Origin: Alteromonas abrolhosensis
Lineage (GTDB): Bacteria > Pseudomonadota > Gammaproteobacteria > Enterobacterales > Alteromonadaceae
Direction of reading: 5' to 3'
Assembly: GCF_001953635.1 (NCBI RefSeq)
Contig: NZ_MEJH01000007.1
Location: 62,001 to 126,000, forward strand
DNA length: 64,000 nucleotides
The notes under the pieces are model-generated. The model did no database searches, was not told the DNA's origin, and saw only the letters and a list, made by a program, of their open reading frames with translations. Both the position numbers and the translations under genes were made by a program. Below are positions 38,118 to 47,136 of this stretch, piece by piece. Within the stretch, counting starts at the first letter, position 1. Each line of letters opens with the position of its first letter.

Positions 38118-39572
38118 TTACCGCTTTTTAGAAGCCAACATTTCCTTAAGTTCATTGAGTTGCACTTTAGCATGGCCAAAGAACAAGGTGATATACATGA
38201 AGGGGTAGATTAAAGCCCCACTTGCAATCAGAAGGATTAGCGATAAAACATCACTATTTACCCAATTGGTTATGTGTGGCTTTATAGCAATTAACAAAAA
38301 GTACATTGAAAGCGCTGAGAAGCTAGGTGGCACGAGTGAGCTAAACAAACGCTTTGAGTCTATTGAAACATGTTTATTCACAATAAAGATTCTAATTGGC
38401 AAAGAGATAAAGCTTGCTACAACCAAACTGATGAGCATAAATTTGATGCCAAACCATATCGTAGCCCCAGCGACCAATATATTCGAAATCAAATTAAGCA
38501 GTGTCAACTTAAAGGCATCATTTGTCTTTCCGCTTGCGATTAAAAGGTTTGGTAAAAACCAAGCAACTACACCTGGGAACATGGTAAATGCCGATATAGC
38601 CATAAACTCTGCACTTGGAGCAAACTTATCACCAAACGCAATAGTAACAAATGGGTCTGCTACCGCTGCTAGTCCCATAAAAATAGGCAACACTAGTAAT
38701 GCTGTTATAGTTACCATTTTTATAAAAAGGTTCCCCAAGTCATCTCTTTTCTTAACTCTTGAAAAGCTTGGAACGACCATTGAATTTATGGAGCTCATGG
38801 TTACTTGATTTATCACAAGCGCCCCTTTATGAGCAGCTGCCAAAAGCGCGAAACTGGCAGGTCCTAACACGATTCCAGTAAATAGATTACTCGCTTTTCT
38901 ATGCAGAAAATTCATTATTGTCATGCCAAACAACGGTAGGCAAAAGCTGATGAGTTCTTTATTATCTTCTCTATTGAAGTGAAAATAAGGTTTGAATTTA
39001 GCAACGTAGATAAGAAGAATATATTGAATGATAGCATTGACGAGCTTACCAATTATCAATGCCCATAGGCCATAACCACTCTCAGCCAACACGATAATAG
39101 TGGCTGCAGAAATGAGGGTCGCACAGAATTTTGCGATTCCCATTTGTTTATTTTTAAACTCACGCAGAAGTTTTCCGCTAACAACCACTTGTAAGCTTGT
39201 TACGAGAGTAATCGGTGCAAGGCTTGCAACTACCCATGCAGCTAGCTCAGAATAGGAGTAATAAGCTATTGGGGCACCGATACCGAGAATACCGATAACT
39301 ACAACCAATCCCATTCCGGCGACGAATGTCATAGTACTTGCTGCGTATCTATCTTCCCACTTATCACGCTGTACGAGGTTTTGGTTAACGCCAGCGTTTA
39401 CAAGAGTATTAGCGAATTCAATGAATAGAAAGCAGAAACCAGCTAATCCAAATTCTTCTAGTGTTAGAACTCTAGCAAGATATGCATAAACTAAGAAGTC
39501 TACAACATTGATCCCTGTTCTTGTTAGCGATGTCCAAATACTACCGTTGGTGGCTTTTTTCTTAAGCGACAT
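38118..39572 (-). CDS. Wzx-type polysaccharide flippase
   Basis: The 484-residue MATE/MOP-superfamily protein has about 12-14 membrane helices and the family's N-terminal amphipathic start (LKKKATNGSIWTSLTRTGINVVDFLVYAYLARVLTLEEFGLAG, here given in part: residues 3-45). It would move undecaprenyl-linked repeat units to the periplasm for a Wzy polymerase. The ATG at 39572 is preferred to a TTG four codons earlier. It is the last gene of a seven-gene minus-strand run that begins at the GT4 gene ending at 46071. Confidence 0.9.
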   Translation of the reverse strand: MSLKKKATNGSIWTSLTRTGINVVDFLVYAYLARVLTLEEFGLAGFCFLFIEFANTLVNAGVNQNLVQRDKWEDRYAASTMTFVAGMGLVVVIGILGIGAPIAYYSYSELAAWVVASLAPITLVTSLQVVVSGKLLREFKNKQMGIAKFCATLISAATIIVLAESGYGLWALIIGKLVNAIIQYILLIYVAKFKPYFHFNREDNKELISFCLPLFGMTIMNFLHRKASNLFTGIVLGPASFALLAAAHKGALVINQVTMSSINSMVVPSFSRVKKRDDLGNLFIKMVTITALLVLPIFMGLAAVADPFVTIAFGDKFAPSAEFMAISAFTMFPGVVAWFLPNLLIASGKTNDAFKLTLLNLISNILVAGATIWFGIKFMLISLVVASFISLPIRIFIVNKHVSIDSKRLFSSLVPPSFSALSMYFLLIAIKPHITNWVNSDVLSLILLIASGALIYPFMYITLFFGHAKVQLNELKEMLASKKR

Positions 39573-39616
39573 TGGGTTTCTCAATAGTGAATTTGAAGAG
39601 ATTTAAGGAAAGTAAA

Positions 39617-40546
39617 TTAAGCTCTATTTGCTTCTTTTCCCAACTGAAGCTTTGTGAATTCACTTAAGCTTGTAAGAAAAATTAATAACAAAAGCCAAAC
39701 CAAGCTGATTTTTCGTTTTATTGACAAGCCTGAGTGCAAACAGGTTTTTTTTGTTCTCCCCAAAAACATTTTTACCAATCCTACGCAAAACCTCAGTTTC
39801 TCCTTAAAACCCGCTTTTGAGAGCTCAGCATCCCATGTTCCTCCGACAACCCGCCTCCGTTTTATCAACAATTCCGATTTATTTCTGGAAGGATGAAAAA
39901 CTTCTGATTTTTCTGAATATATGATTTTTCCGCCAGAATTAACTACACGCTGACTGAACTCAACGTCGCCACCTGACTTTAGTTTTTCGTTAAAACCCTT
40001 GTGCTTTTTTATAAGCGACATCGAACAAAAAAGATTGGCAGTTATACACTTTCCACTGTTAGCATTTTGATCTTGTTTCATTGAAAACATATTTTCAAAA
40101 TCCAACGCACTTTGCTGCGTTTGCTTTGAGGCATCGGAGAAAAATGAGACCTTTCCTGCGACTATCACATCGCCATGCTGCTGCGCCGCGCATCTTAGTA
40201 AGTTAGTAAGCCACTCTGTCGACACCAAACAATCAGAATCTGTGAATGCAACATACTCGCCCGATGCGACTTGCAAACCTTTATTTCGAGCAGCATATGA
40301 CCCTGGCGTTAGACATTGAAGTAAACGAAAAGTATCGCTCGCTATCCCCTCCATTAACTGTTGCAAGTACTCATATGTTCCATCAGTAGAACCGTTATCG
40401 ATAATTATCACCTCATAGCAACTAGCTGGGTAGTCGATGGCTTGTAGCTTTTCGATACAAAGGCCTACTCTATCGATATCATTGTATACTGGGACTAGGA
40501 CACTAATTTTCGGAGTAGATGACGGAAAACTATAATCTGAATTCAT
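39617..40546 (-). CDS. GT2 glycosyltransferase
   Basis: The 309-residue protein contains ISVLVPVYNDIDRVGLCIEKL, IIDNGSTDGTYE and FTDSDCLVSTEWL (near 100), with a GGDVEFSQRV acidic motif near 200. A C-terminal hydrophobic helix (about 280-300) probably anchors it to the inner membrane. I take the ATG at 40546, 19 bp after the upstream gene's stop; the longer open frame would overlap that gene. The membrane anchor and GT2 core are typical of EPS chain-extending enzymes. Confidence 0.85.
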   Translation of the reverse strand: MNSDYSFPSSTPKISVLVPVYNDIDRVGLCIEKLQAIDYPASCYEVIIIDNGSTDGTYEYLQQLMEGIASDTFRLLQCLTPGSYAARNKGLQVASGEYVAFTDSDCLVSTEWLTNLLRCAAQQHGDVIVAGKVSFFSDASKQTQQSALDFENMFSMKQDQNANSGKCITANLFCSMSLIKKHKGFNEKLKSGGDVEFSQRVVNSGGKIIYSEKSEVFHPSRNKSELLIKRRRVVGGTWDAELSKAGFKEKLRFCVGLVKMFLGRTKKTCLHSGLSIKRKISLVWLLLLIFLTSLSEFTKLQLGKEANRA

Positions 40547-40565
40547 TCCATTTCTCTTTAAGATT

Positions 40566-41549
40566 CTAAACTGTAGAAAGAATAACTTTCCAAGCATTAA
40601 CCACTTTGTCTTCTCCGTAGCATGCGATCACTTCCTCGAGAACTTCCCTTTTGGGTACAAACATACTTTGCAATTTTTTCTCGGAGAGATTAGAAGTGTC
40701 CACAAGATGGACAAAAGAGTGTTGCCCATTCTTGACTCGACCAAATTCGCTTTCGTTGATTAAGACGTTACACCCCTCCCCGATAGCATGATAAAAAGAT
40801 CCCGAGCTGATCATTGTGCCGTCAGAGTGAGGTAGAAGGACAAACTTAGACGTTCGAAGAAGGTAATTCAGCTCTTCACTGGAAAGAAACCGGTTGTCCC
40901 AAACAACGTTAAGCCCTCGCTCTTCGATAATAGATATTAGTTTTTTTGTATAAGTTGGATCTGAACACTTCCCTGCAATCTTAAGTGAAAGCGTTACTGG
41001 CCAATTACTCAGAACTACGTCCAAATTTTTATAGGGCTTTATCCCTCCGAAAAACAAAACATCGGTCGTATATTCACTCTCGTCCTGCTTCATATCTGCG
41101 AAAATCGCATTATCGGACTTGTATAGGGGGTGAACAAGTGAAGGAGAACTAAAGTAATCTTCCAATGACACTGGGCGGATTCTCAGTAACGTGTATAGAT
41201 TGCATAGAAATTTAAAACGTTTAGTGCTTCCATTACTATTATGTGGCCTGAAATTATGTTTCACCCAAACTACTTTTTTAGCGAAAATCTTTGAAAAAGT
41301 TATCAAAGCAATCATCTTGAAGAAGTATTGGACTGCTGTTTTATAAGATCTGCCATACACTCTGTCTTCTACCCAATTTAAAATAACAATTGCGTTGTTT
41401 GGACGAGTAATTAAATACTTAATAAATGCAAAATCAGTAGGCTGAACGTCATAGCCTAATTTTTCAAGAGCTATTTTATTTAAGTTCAAGAACTCATTTT
41501 GACTTCTAGGTGGGTACATAAAAGCTTTTTCTGCAATTTCCTGACTCAT
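40566..41549 (-). CDS. Glycosyltransferase-like protein (GT-B type)
   Basis: The 327-residue protein is less typical than its neighbours. A GT-B C-terminal domain is visible through VLFFGGIKPYKNLDVVL (near 165-182), LKIAGKCSD and the SGSFYHAIGEGCNVLI segment near 250-266. The N-terminal half holds VILNWVEDRVYG and VVWVKHNFRPHN, seen in some EPS mannosyl-/glucuronosyltransferase relatives. I cannot name the donor. The start at 41549 (ATG) is chosen over TTG 41564; both lack a strong ribosome-binding site. Confidence 0.7.
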   Translation of the reverse strand: MSQEIAEKAFMYPPRSQNEFLNLNKIALEKLGYDVQPTDFAFIKYLITRPNNAIVILNWVEDRVYGRSYKTAVQYFFKMIALITFSKIFAKKVVWVKHNFRPHNSNGSTKRFKFLCNLYTLLRIRPVSLEDYFSSPSLVHPLYKSDNAIFADMKQDESEYTTDVLFFGGIKPYKNLDVVLSNWPVTLSLKIAGKCSDPTYTKKLISIIEERGLNVVWDNRFLSSEELNYLLRTSKFVLLPHSDGTMISSGSFYHAIGEGCNVLINESEFGRVKNGQHSFVHLVDTSNLSEKKLQSMFVPKREVLEEVIACYGEDKVVNAWKVILSTV

Positions 41550-41597
41550 TTTACATCTTTTCAATTTGCGACTTTCCCTTAGCTTTTATTTCTTGTA

Positions 41598-42458
41598 CTA
41601 AATAGACATGGGTTGTTTTAAAACCTTTCTTCTTAAAGCTCGATAGAAAAAACTGACCGTTGCTTTAACGCCAGCGAGCTTTACAGATAATAAAACCCAT
41701 TTTGTTTTGCTATGTTTGTATTTAAGTGAAAACAATACTTGCTCACTGATTCGCTTTCTGAACCAATAATCACCAAGGAAGCTTCTATGCTTAATTGCCG
41801 AGGCTAACCTGGGATAGATGTTTTCAGGGCTTAAGTGACGAAGCTTCGCTCCTATACCGTCAGCATTTTGAAATCGATATGAAAACAATGCTTTTGGAAT
41901 ATTTCGGAATTCGGCATTGCTCAAAAATAACCTCACAAAAATATCCCAATCTTGCCCATTAGGGAGTTCTTCATCGAACCACAGGTTTTCTAACAAATCC
42001 CTTCTGCAGCTAAATCCAGACATACCGCAATAAGTATTGCCACGTAATAACGAAGTTTCAGTTACTCTTACGTCGTCATTTACGACTATTACACTCTCAT
42101 TCCCTAACTGTCTAAACCCCGTTACTACCGCATCAGCCCCTTCTATATACTGGCGCGAAATTTCGCATAGATAATCAGGTAGCCAAACGTCATCATCGTC
42201 TAAGAAAGCAATAACTGCGCCTGAACTCTTAGTTATACCAATATTTCTTGCCCTATTAGCTCCGCTCCTTTTATCTAGGCGGACGAATTTTGCATTATTT
42301 CTCTGAATAGCGCTCAAAGCTTCTTGATAAGATTCTTCAGAACAATCGTCTATCACTATGACTTCTTTTGGCTTTTTCGTTTGTAAAGATAAGCCACTCA
42401 ATGCTTCTATCAAAAAAGCGGGTCTATTACGTGTCGTAATTACAACTGAAATGTCCAA
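41598..42458 (-). CDS. GT2 glycosyltransferase (paralogue set B)
   Basis: The 286-residue GT-A enzyme starts ISVVITTRNRPAFLIEALSGL and has IAFLDDDDVW near 88, the YCGMSGFSC loop near 145 and GQDWDIFVRL near 170. It is clearly paralogous to 27087-27938, sharing the KEV(F/I)VIDD, SGAN(A/R)ARN(L/I)GI and FRNIPK/FKNIPK segments. It belongs to the seven-gene minus-strand run. Confidence 0.87.
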   Translation of the reverse strand: MDISVVITTRNRPAFLIEALSGLSLQTKKPKEVIVIDDCSEESYQEALSAIQRNNAKFVRLDKRSGANRARNIGITKSSGAVIAFLDDDDVWLPDYLCEISRQYIEGADAVVTGFRQLGNESVIVVNDDVRVTETSLLRGNTYCGMSGFSCRRDLLENLWFDEELPNGQDWDIFVRLFLSNAEFRNIPKALFSYRFQNADGIGAKLRHLSPENIYPRLASAIKHRSFLGDYWFRKRISEQVLFSLKYKHSKTKWVLLSVKLAGVKATVSFFYRALRRKVLKQPMSI

Positions 42459-42504
42459 CTAGATTCCTTTCTAACTGCGTGGAATTAATTTTTTAAATTA
42501 GGAG

Positions 42505-43602
42505 CTAAATTAGCAAATTTTTAGCGTGTCCCAAAGTAACATCTGAAATACTTTCCCAATTATATTTACTCAAAAACGCATCTCTATTGAGATTTAAGTC
42601 TAGGCCGGATAATGATGACAATTTTCCCGCTAGCATTTCTACATCCCCCACTCCAAAATAACAGTCTTTCGGTGCATCAATGTCCAAATTAGGAGAAATA
42701 TCACTTAATAACACTGGACATCCAGCACTAATTGCTTCTAATGCAACTATAGGCAAACCTTCATGGTATGAAGGCAAAATAAATACGGATGCATGTTGAA
42801 ACAACGCCTTGAGTTCGTCGCCAGACCTCCTTCCGGCGAACAGGATATTGCTAGAAGCAGATTTTCGTAGATTGCTACAATATTCATCTTGATGGTCTGA
42901 ATCACCAACAATAACCAGTTTTTTCGTTATATCTGATTTTTTGTAAGCGTCAACTAGGTCATGAAAACCTTTCTCAGGAACGAGCCTTCCTACCGTGAGA
43001 ATGTAGTCATCTGAATTTATATCTAGATCTTTGGGTAAGTAATTACTTGATAGTTTTCCGGTAAATGTGGGAAGCATCCCGTTCGGAACAAAGCTCACTT
43101 TATCGGCATGCTCAGGGTATGAAATTTTAAGCGCTTCGCTTAAACTGCGGCCAACTACCAGCACCCTATTCCCAAATACAATCCCCATTTTCTCGCCAAA
43201 TCTAAGTACTTTTTTAGCGAAAGAGCTCCATTTCTGTCGATCGTAGTCTGCACCATGATGGGTAACCATGACTTTCATACCAAGTAGTCGAGCCAAAGGT
43301 GTAAAAAGTGCAGGTCCAATTGCGTGTAAATGCACGATATCAGGTTTTACGAACAATCTTGCGTAGATAATAGCAATGAACGTATGAAGGAACGTTTCTA
43401 ATAGTTTGTGCCGAAGCGCCCAAACGCTAATCACTTCAACACCTTCAAAATTGTAGCGCCTTTGATTTACATAAGGGGAGCGAGCAAGCACAGTAACCTG
43501 TACCCCCTGCTGCACCATTTTGGGATACAGTTGTTGGCAATGGGACTCTATTCCCCCCATAACATCTGGAATACCGCGAAGGCCAATTGCACAAATCTTC
43601 AT
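42505..43602 (-). CDS. GT4 glycosyltransferase (paralogue set B, RGIP/GGIE type)
   Basis: The 365-residue GT-B protein begins KICAIGLRGIPDVMGGIESH and contains VHLHAIGPALFTPLARLLG, VTHHGADYDRQKW, ILTVGRLVPEKGFHDLV and LPSYHEGLPIVALEAISAG. It is the paralogue of 29095-30219 throughout its length. It follows the Wzy gene by four bases, so the two are probably co-translated. Confidence 0.88.
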   Translation of the reverse strand: MKICAIGLRGIPDVMGGIESHCQQLYPKMVQQGVQVTVLARSPYVNQRRYNFEGVEVISVWALRHKLLETFLHTFIAIIYARLFVKPDIVHLHAIGPALFTPLARLLGMKVMVTHHGADYDRQKWSSFAKKVLRFGEKMGIVFGNRVLVVGRSLSEALKISYPEHADKVSFVPNGMLPTFTGKLSSNYLPKDLDINSDDYILTVGRLVPEKGFHDLVDAYKKSDITKKLVIVGDSDHQDEYCSNLRKSASSNILFAGRRSGDELKALFQHASVFILPSYHEGLPIVALEAISAGCPVLLSDISPNLDIDAPKDCYFGVGDVEMLAGKLSSLSGLDLNLNRDAFLSKYNWESISDVTLGHAKNLLI

Positions 43603-43606
43603 AAAA

Positions 43607-44929
43607 CTAATCCCTTGTCGTTAAAAGTGCTAGCTGAGTTCTAAAGCTTAAGTGGGTTTTCGAAGGCTTTGTATTCCCTAAAGACACCCCAATCAGGATT
43701 GCAAAAAATATTAACCCCTCTATGTTCCATAAAGGCATAGTTGCTAAATTCATTGTCAAAAAGCCAATTAGGGATAAAGGTAAAATTTTTGCCAACCGCT
43801 TGTCTGATACGTTTGCGGTTACAAACAGCGCATATAGACAGAGTAAAAGAAAAGACATTAGGCCAATGTAACCATACTCATAGAAGTAAGAAACGTAGGT
43901 ATTGTGTGCATAATGCTTAAATACACCTTTCCAAGAGTCAGGGCCAAAGCCAATCATTTGTCGAAGCAAGTCTGAATTGGTAAGTGCGTTGATGTACTGA
44001 CTCCACAGATAAACTCTAGAAGACATGATATCTTTTTCTGCTTCACTGAAATAAATAGGTGATTTAAATATCAAATCCAGGTTAGAAGCTAACGTACCTA
44101 CATCCGCAAACCTTTCTCTTAAAGTAAAAGAAATGGCGACAAATACGAAAATGAGCAGCATGGAAACTATAGTCAAAACAGGCGCTTTTTGAGAAGGCTT
44201 GAGACGTTGCTCGACCAACGAGTAGTAAAATATTGCAGCTATGGGAAGGATAGTGAGTACGGCAGTTCGATAATTAACCAAGATCAGTAAGAAAACTGCG
44301 ACGGTGAACAAGGTTGTTCGAAACTTTACTGCATTTCGCTCTGTTAAGCCTAACACAAATATGAAGCTCACAATGATCATCGAAAACGCGGCCTCATGGT
44401 TATAGCCTCCGATATAACTGGCTGAGCCGTCGTTTTCTGTCGCCTTAACTTCACCAAGGGCGATAGACAAAACTTGTAAAGTAACCGGCATAAAAAAACA
44501 AACTAATAGTTTCTTAAACGTCTCACTGTGACCTTGGACTCTTACAGAAAGAAATATTGCGCCCGCTAAAACAAGAAAATAACACCATTTTACCAAGACA
44601 TTAATGGTGCCCGGTATCTTTAAATTAATGAATCCACTGACAAATATTGTCAAAAATAAAAAATAGAAAGGTGCCAACTTTCTAAGCGCAAACACTTTGA
44701 GCGGGAGAAAGAATAGGCCCAAAGCAGCAATGCTAATGCTGCTTAAAGCATTAATGGAAAAACCCGCAACCAATGAAGGGTACGTAATAGTATGAAATGC
44801 TGCTAAAAAAAACCTAAGCCAGATCGCGCAAATGGCGAACGCTAAGTATTTGTTGCAGTTCCCAGTTATAGTGCGATACACCATAATGAAACTGATCAGG
44901 CCAACAACAACTTTTAACCCTTCGAACAT
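43607..44929 (-). CDS. Wzy-like polymerase/O-antigen ligase family protein
   Basis: The 440-residue inner-membrane protein has about ten or more helices and a periplasmic loop with the Wzy_C-type segment MIGFGPDSWKGVFKHYAHNTYVSY (described in part; near residues 340-365, with His in AHNTY). It would polymerise lipid-linked repeats or ligate a glycan. It lies two bases after the upstream GT4 gene and four before the next GT4 gene. A second, different Wzy-like gene is at 49809. Confidence 0.85.
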   Translation of the reverse strand: MFEGLKVVVGLISFIMVYRTITGNCNKYLAFAICAIWLRFFLAAFHTITYPSLVAGFSINALSSISIAALGLFFLPLKVFALRKLAPFYFLFLTIFVSGFINLKIPGTINVLVKWCYFLVLAGAIFLSVRVQGHSETFKKLLVCFFMPVTLQVLSIALGEVKATENDGSASYIGGYNHEAAFSMIIVSFIFVLGLTERNAVKFRTTLFTVAVFLLILVNYRTAVLTILPIAAIFYYSLVEQRLKPSQKAPVLTIVSMLLIFVFVAISFTLRERFADVGTLASNLDLIFKSPIYFSEAEKDIMSSRVYLWSQYINALTNSDLLRQMIGFGPDSWKGVFKHYAHNTYVSYFYEYGYIGLMSFLLLCLYALFVTANVSDKRLAKILPLSLIGFLTMNLATMPLWNIEGLIFFAILIGVSLGNTKPSKTHLSFRTQLALLTTRD

Positions 44930-44931
44930 GC

Positions 44932-46071
44932 TTATTTACAAACCTTATCGATTATCGCAATCACCTTTTCTTGGAAGGCATGGTAAGAGAATTGCTGCGC
45001 ACAGACCTTACTCTTCATTGCATATGAGATGCGTACGCTCTTGTCTTCAAACAGTTTTAACGCGCTGCACACACCATTTATGTTTTTCAATTCGCATAGG
45101 ATACCGTTTTTTTCTTGGCTCGCACCAGACACATGATAAGGATACTTTTCAGCTATAATTTCAGCAGGCCCCGATTCACAATTAGTAGCGACTACCGCTT
45201 TCTCTAAACACATTGCTTCTACAATAGCGTTTGGAAACCCTTCAGCATTCGATGTGCTAATAAAATATTCAGCGCTTTTCACGTAAGGATATGGATTCGA
45301 TTTAAATCCGAGGAAATGAACTTTGTTACCCACGCCGAGTTCGTTTGCCAGTTCTTTAAGCAATAATTCTTCATCACCCACGCCTAGAATAACTAGGTCT
45401 TCTGAAATATTCGCCTTTGCATACGCATTAATCAAAAGTGAGAAATTTTTGTTTTTTACTAATCGTCCAACACTGATGACATAGGGCGTTGATGGTAAAT
45501 CTGAAACACCTTCCGCTGCCTGCCCCCTCAATTGCTCAATATCATAGGGATTATATAACACAGCGATTTTAGATTCCGGCACCGCATAATTTTGAATTAA
45601 GTCGGCTTTTACCCCTTCAGACACAGCAACTACACTATCGGCCTTATTGTAAAGCAATCTAACAAGCAGCCTACTTACGGTGTCTTTTAACCCACCTGAA
45701 AGGTGACTAGTAGTGTTGACCCGTTCACTGATGATGGATTTAAAACCCATCCGCCTGGAAAGTGAGACGTTTAGGAAGTTGCTGCGCGTGAGGAAACTAA
45801 ACACATATTCTGGGTTGAGCTTTTGCAACACTGGCTTTAATTGTTGATAGCCCTTAATTAGGCTGCCCTGTGAATTCAGGACAGTCTTGTTGACGTACAC
45901 GGGGCATTGATGAGACTCAGGGAGGTCATCTAAAAGGATGAGATGAACGGGAGTCTTTCTTTCTTTGAAATAAGGTTCCATTATGGTTAATAGCTTAACC
46001 ATAACGCGTTCAGCGCCACCGCCTTCAAGTGAATTTATAATAAACACCGCTGGACGCGCTGAGTACTTCAT
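44932..46071 (-). CDS. GT4 glycosyltransferase (paralogue set B)
   Basis: The 379-residue GT-B enzyme starts at ATG 46071 behind AAGGAA, not at the longer open-frame start. It contains VFIINSLEGGGAERVMVKLL, VISVGRLVKNKNFSLLINAY and STSNAEGFPNAIVEAMCL. It is paralogous to 27982-29112. It is the first gene of the seven-gene minus-strand operon (GT4, Wzy, GT4, GT2, GT-like, GT2, Wzx). Confidence 0.88.
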   Translation of the reverse strand: MKYSARPAVFIINSLEGGGAERVMVKLLTIMEPYFKERKTPVHLILLDDLPESHQCPVYVNKTVLNSQGSLIKGYQQLKPVLQKLNPEYVFSFLTRSNFLNVSLSRRMGFKSIISERVNTTSHLSGGLKDTVSRLLVRLLYNKADSVVAVSEGVKADLIQNYAVPESKIAVLYNPYDIEQLRGQAAEGVSDLPSTPYVISVGRLVKNKNFSLLINAYAKANISEDLVILGVGDEELLLKELANELGVGNKVHFLGFKSNPYPYVKSAEYFISTSNAEGFPNAIVEAMCLEKAVVATNCESGPAEIIAEKYPYHVSGASQEKNGILCELKNINGVCSALKLFEDKSVRISYAMKSKVCAQQFSYHAFQEKVIAIIDKVCK

Positions 46072-46386
46072 GAAAGTTCCTTTTCGTTGTAATAAAGCTA
46101 CAAACATTTGCAATAGTATCAGGGGTTATCAATACCCGTACACGCTTGCTACCCTTTAAATTGAATCAAAGGCTCGAAATTATAGTGGTTTTTTAGGGGA
46201 TTGTGTAAATACACCTTGTAATTAAGAAACACGAATTATGCCAATTATGATCACTTTTGAGTAAAAGATAATTCAGTTGAGCAAAAACCTTTTAAGTTAT
46301 CACCAAGTTTGCCATCATTAACCTAATCACAGGTGAGTCAGCGTACACCGTTGTAGTGAAACATTTTTTACACTCACCTTAATCTA
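46072..46386. promoter_or_regulatory. 315-bp divergent region between the GT operon and lapG
   Basis: This gap separates the minus-strand GT operon from the plus-strand lapG operon and should hold both promoters, but no -35/-10 pair stood out. It contains a small perfect palindrome GTGTAAATACAC at 46203-46214, directly followed by TTGTAAT. A long-range inverted repeat, AGGTGAGT (46331-46338) and ACTCACCT (46372-46379), ends eight bases before the proposed lapG start. Confidence 0.45.
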
Positions 46387-47136
46387 TTGCATTTAAGTAC
46401 CCACGGTTTGCACCAAAAAGAACGCTACGGCACGCGAACACAAAGCTCAGCCACTCCAAGCAGTTTAACTACTGCTGCACGTGTTGGCGCCGTTTTAGGA
46501 TTTTTCGCCTGCTTTCTTACCTCTGGTGTTGCCCAGCAAAAGACGGTCTTTACTGAGCAGGTTTATCAGCGAATTGATATGGTGTATGGCAGCGATGCCG
46601 CTGAAGATGTTGCAGATTGGCGACAATTGATCGATGAATTACAGCATGAAGCGATTGATGAAAAACTCTATTCTATCAACCGTTTTTTTAACCGCTTTGA
46701 TTTTGTGGATGATCTAGTTCACTGGAATGAGAAAGATTACTGGGCCACACCAATAGAGTTTATAGCCACCGGCGCCGGTGACTGTGAAGATTATACCATT
46801 GCGAAATATTTTTCACTGATTGAACTTGGGGTACCCGAAAGTCAGCTAAGGCTTATGTATGTTACGGCGTTAGAATTGCGCCAACCACATATGGTGTTAG
46901 CTTATTACAAAACGCCCACCTCAATACCGTTGGTTTTAGACAATATTAATAGACAAATTTTACCTGCAAATAAACGTAGAGACTTGTCCCCTATCTACAG
47001 TTTTAACGGTAATGGATTGTGGGCAGCAAAAGCAATGGGTACGGGCCGCAAATTGAGAGGAAGTGGCCCGATGAAAATGTGGGACGACATGGTAGAGCGA
47101 CTAGAGCGCGTAATGTACGGAGATAAAGAAAAATAA
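46387..47136 (+). CDS. lapG: LapG-type periplasmic cysteine protease
   Basis: The 249-residue protein belongs to the bacterial transglutaminase-like cysteine peptidase family. It has an N-terminal hydrophobic export signal (about 30-50) and a Cys133-His168-Asp185 triad in GAGDCEDY, QPHMV and LDNIN, at the same spacing as in LapG. The DCED region also carries the acidic residues used for calcium. LapG cleaves LapA-type proteins at a di-alanine and is held inactive by LapD when c-di-GMP is high. The start is uncertain: TTG 46387 and TTG 46408 are both possible and neither has a good ribosome-binding site. It overlaps lapD by one base. Confidence 0.88.
   Translation: MHLSTHGLHQKERYGTRTQSSATPSSLTTAARVGAVLGFFACFLTSGVAQQKTVFTEQVYQRIDMVYGSDAAEDVADWRQLIDELQHEAIDEKLYSINRFFNRFDFVDDLVHWNEKDYWATPIEFIATGAGDCEDYTIAKYFSLIELGVPESQLRLMYVTALELRQPHMVLAYYKTPTSIPLVLDNINRQILPANKRRDLSPIYSFNGNGLWAAKAMGTGRKLRGSGPMKMWDDMVERLERVMYGDKEK

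Noticed and set aside
40547-40597. Longer start of the GT2 gene overlapping its upstream neighbour
   Set aside because: It would overlap the end of the upstream gene; ATG 40546 gives a clean 19-bp spacing and begins just before the GT2 motif.
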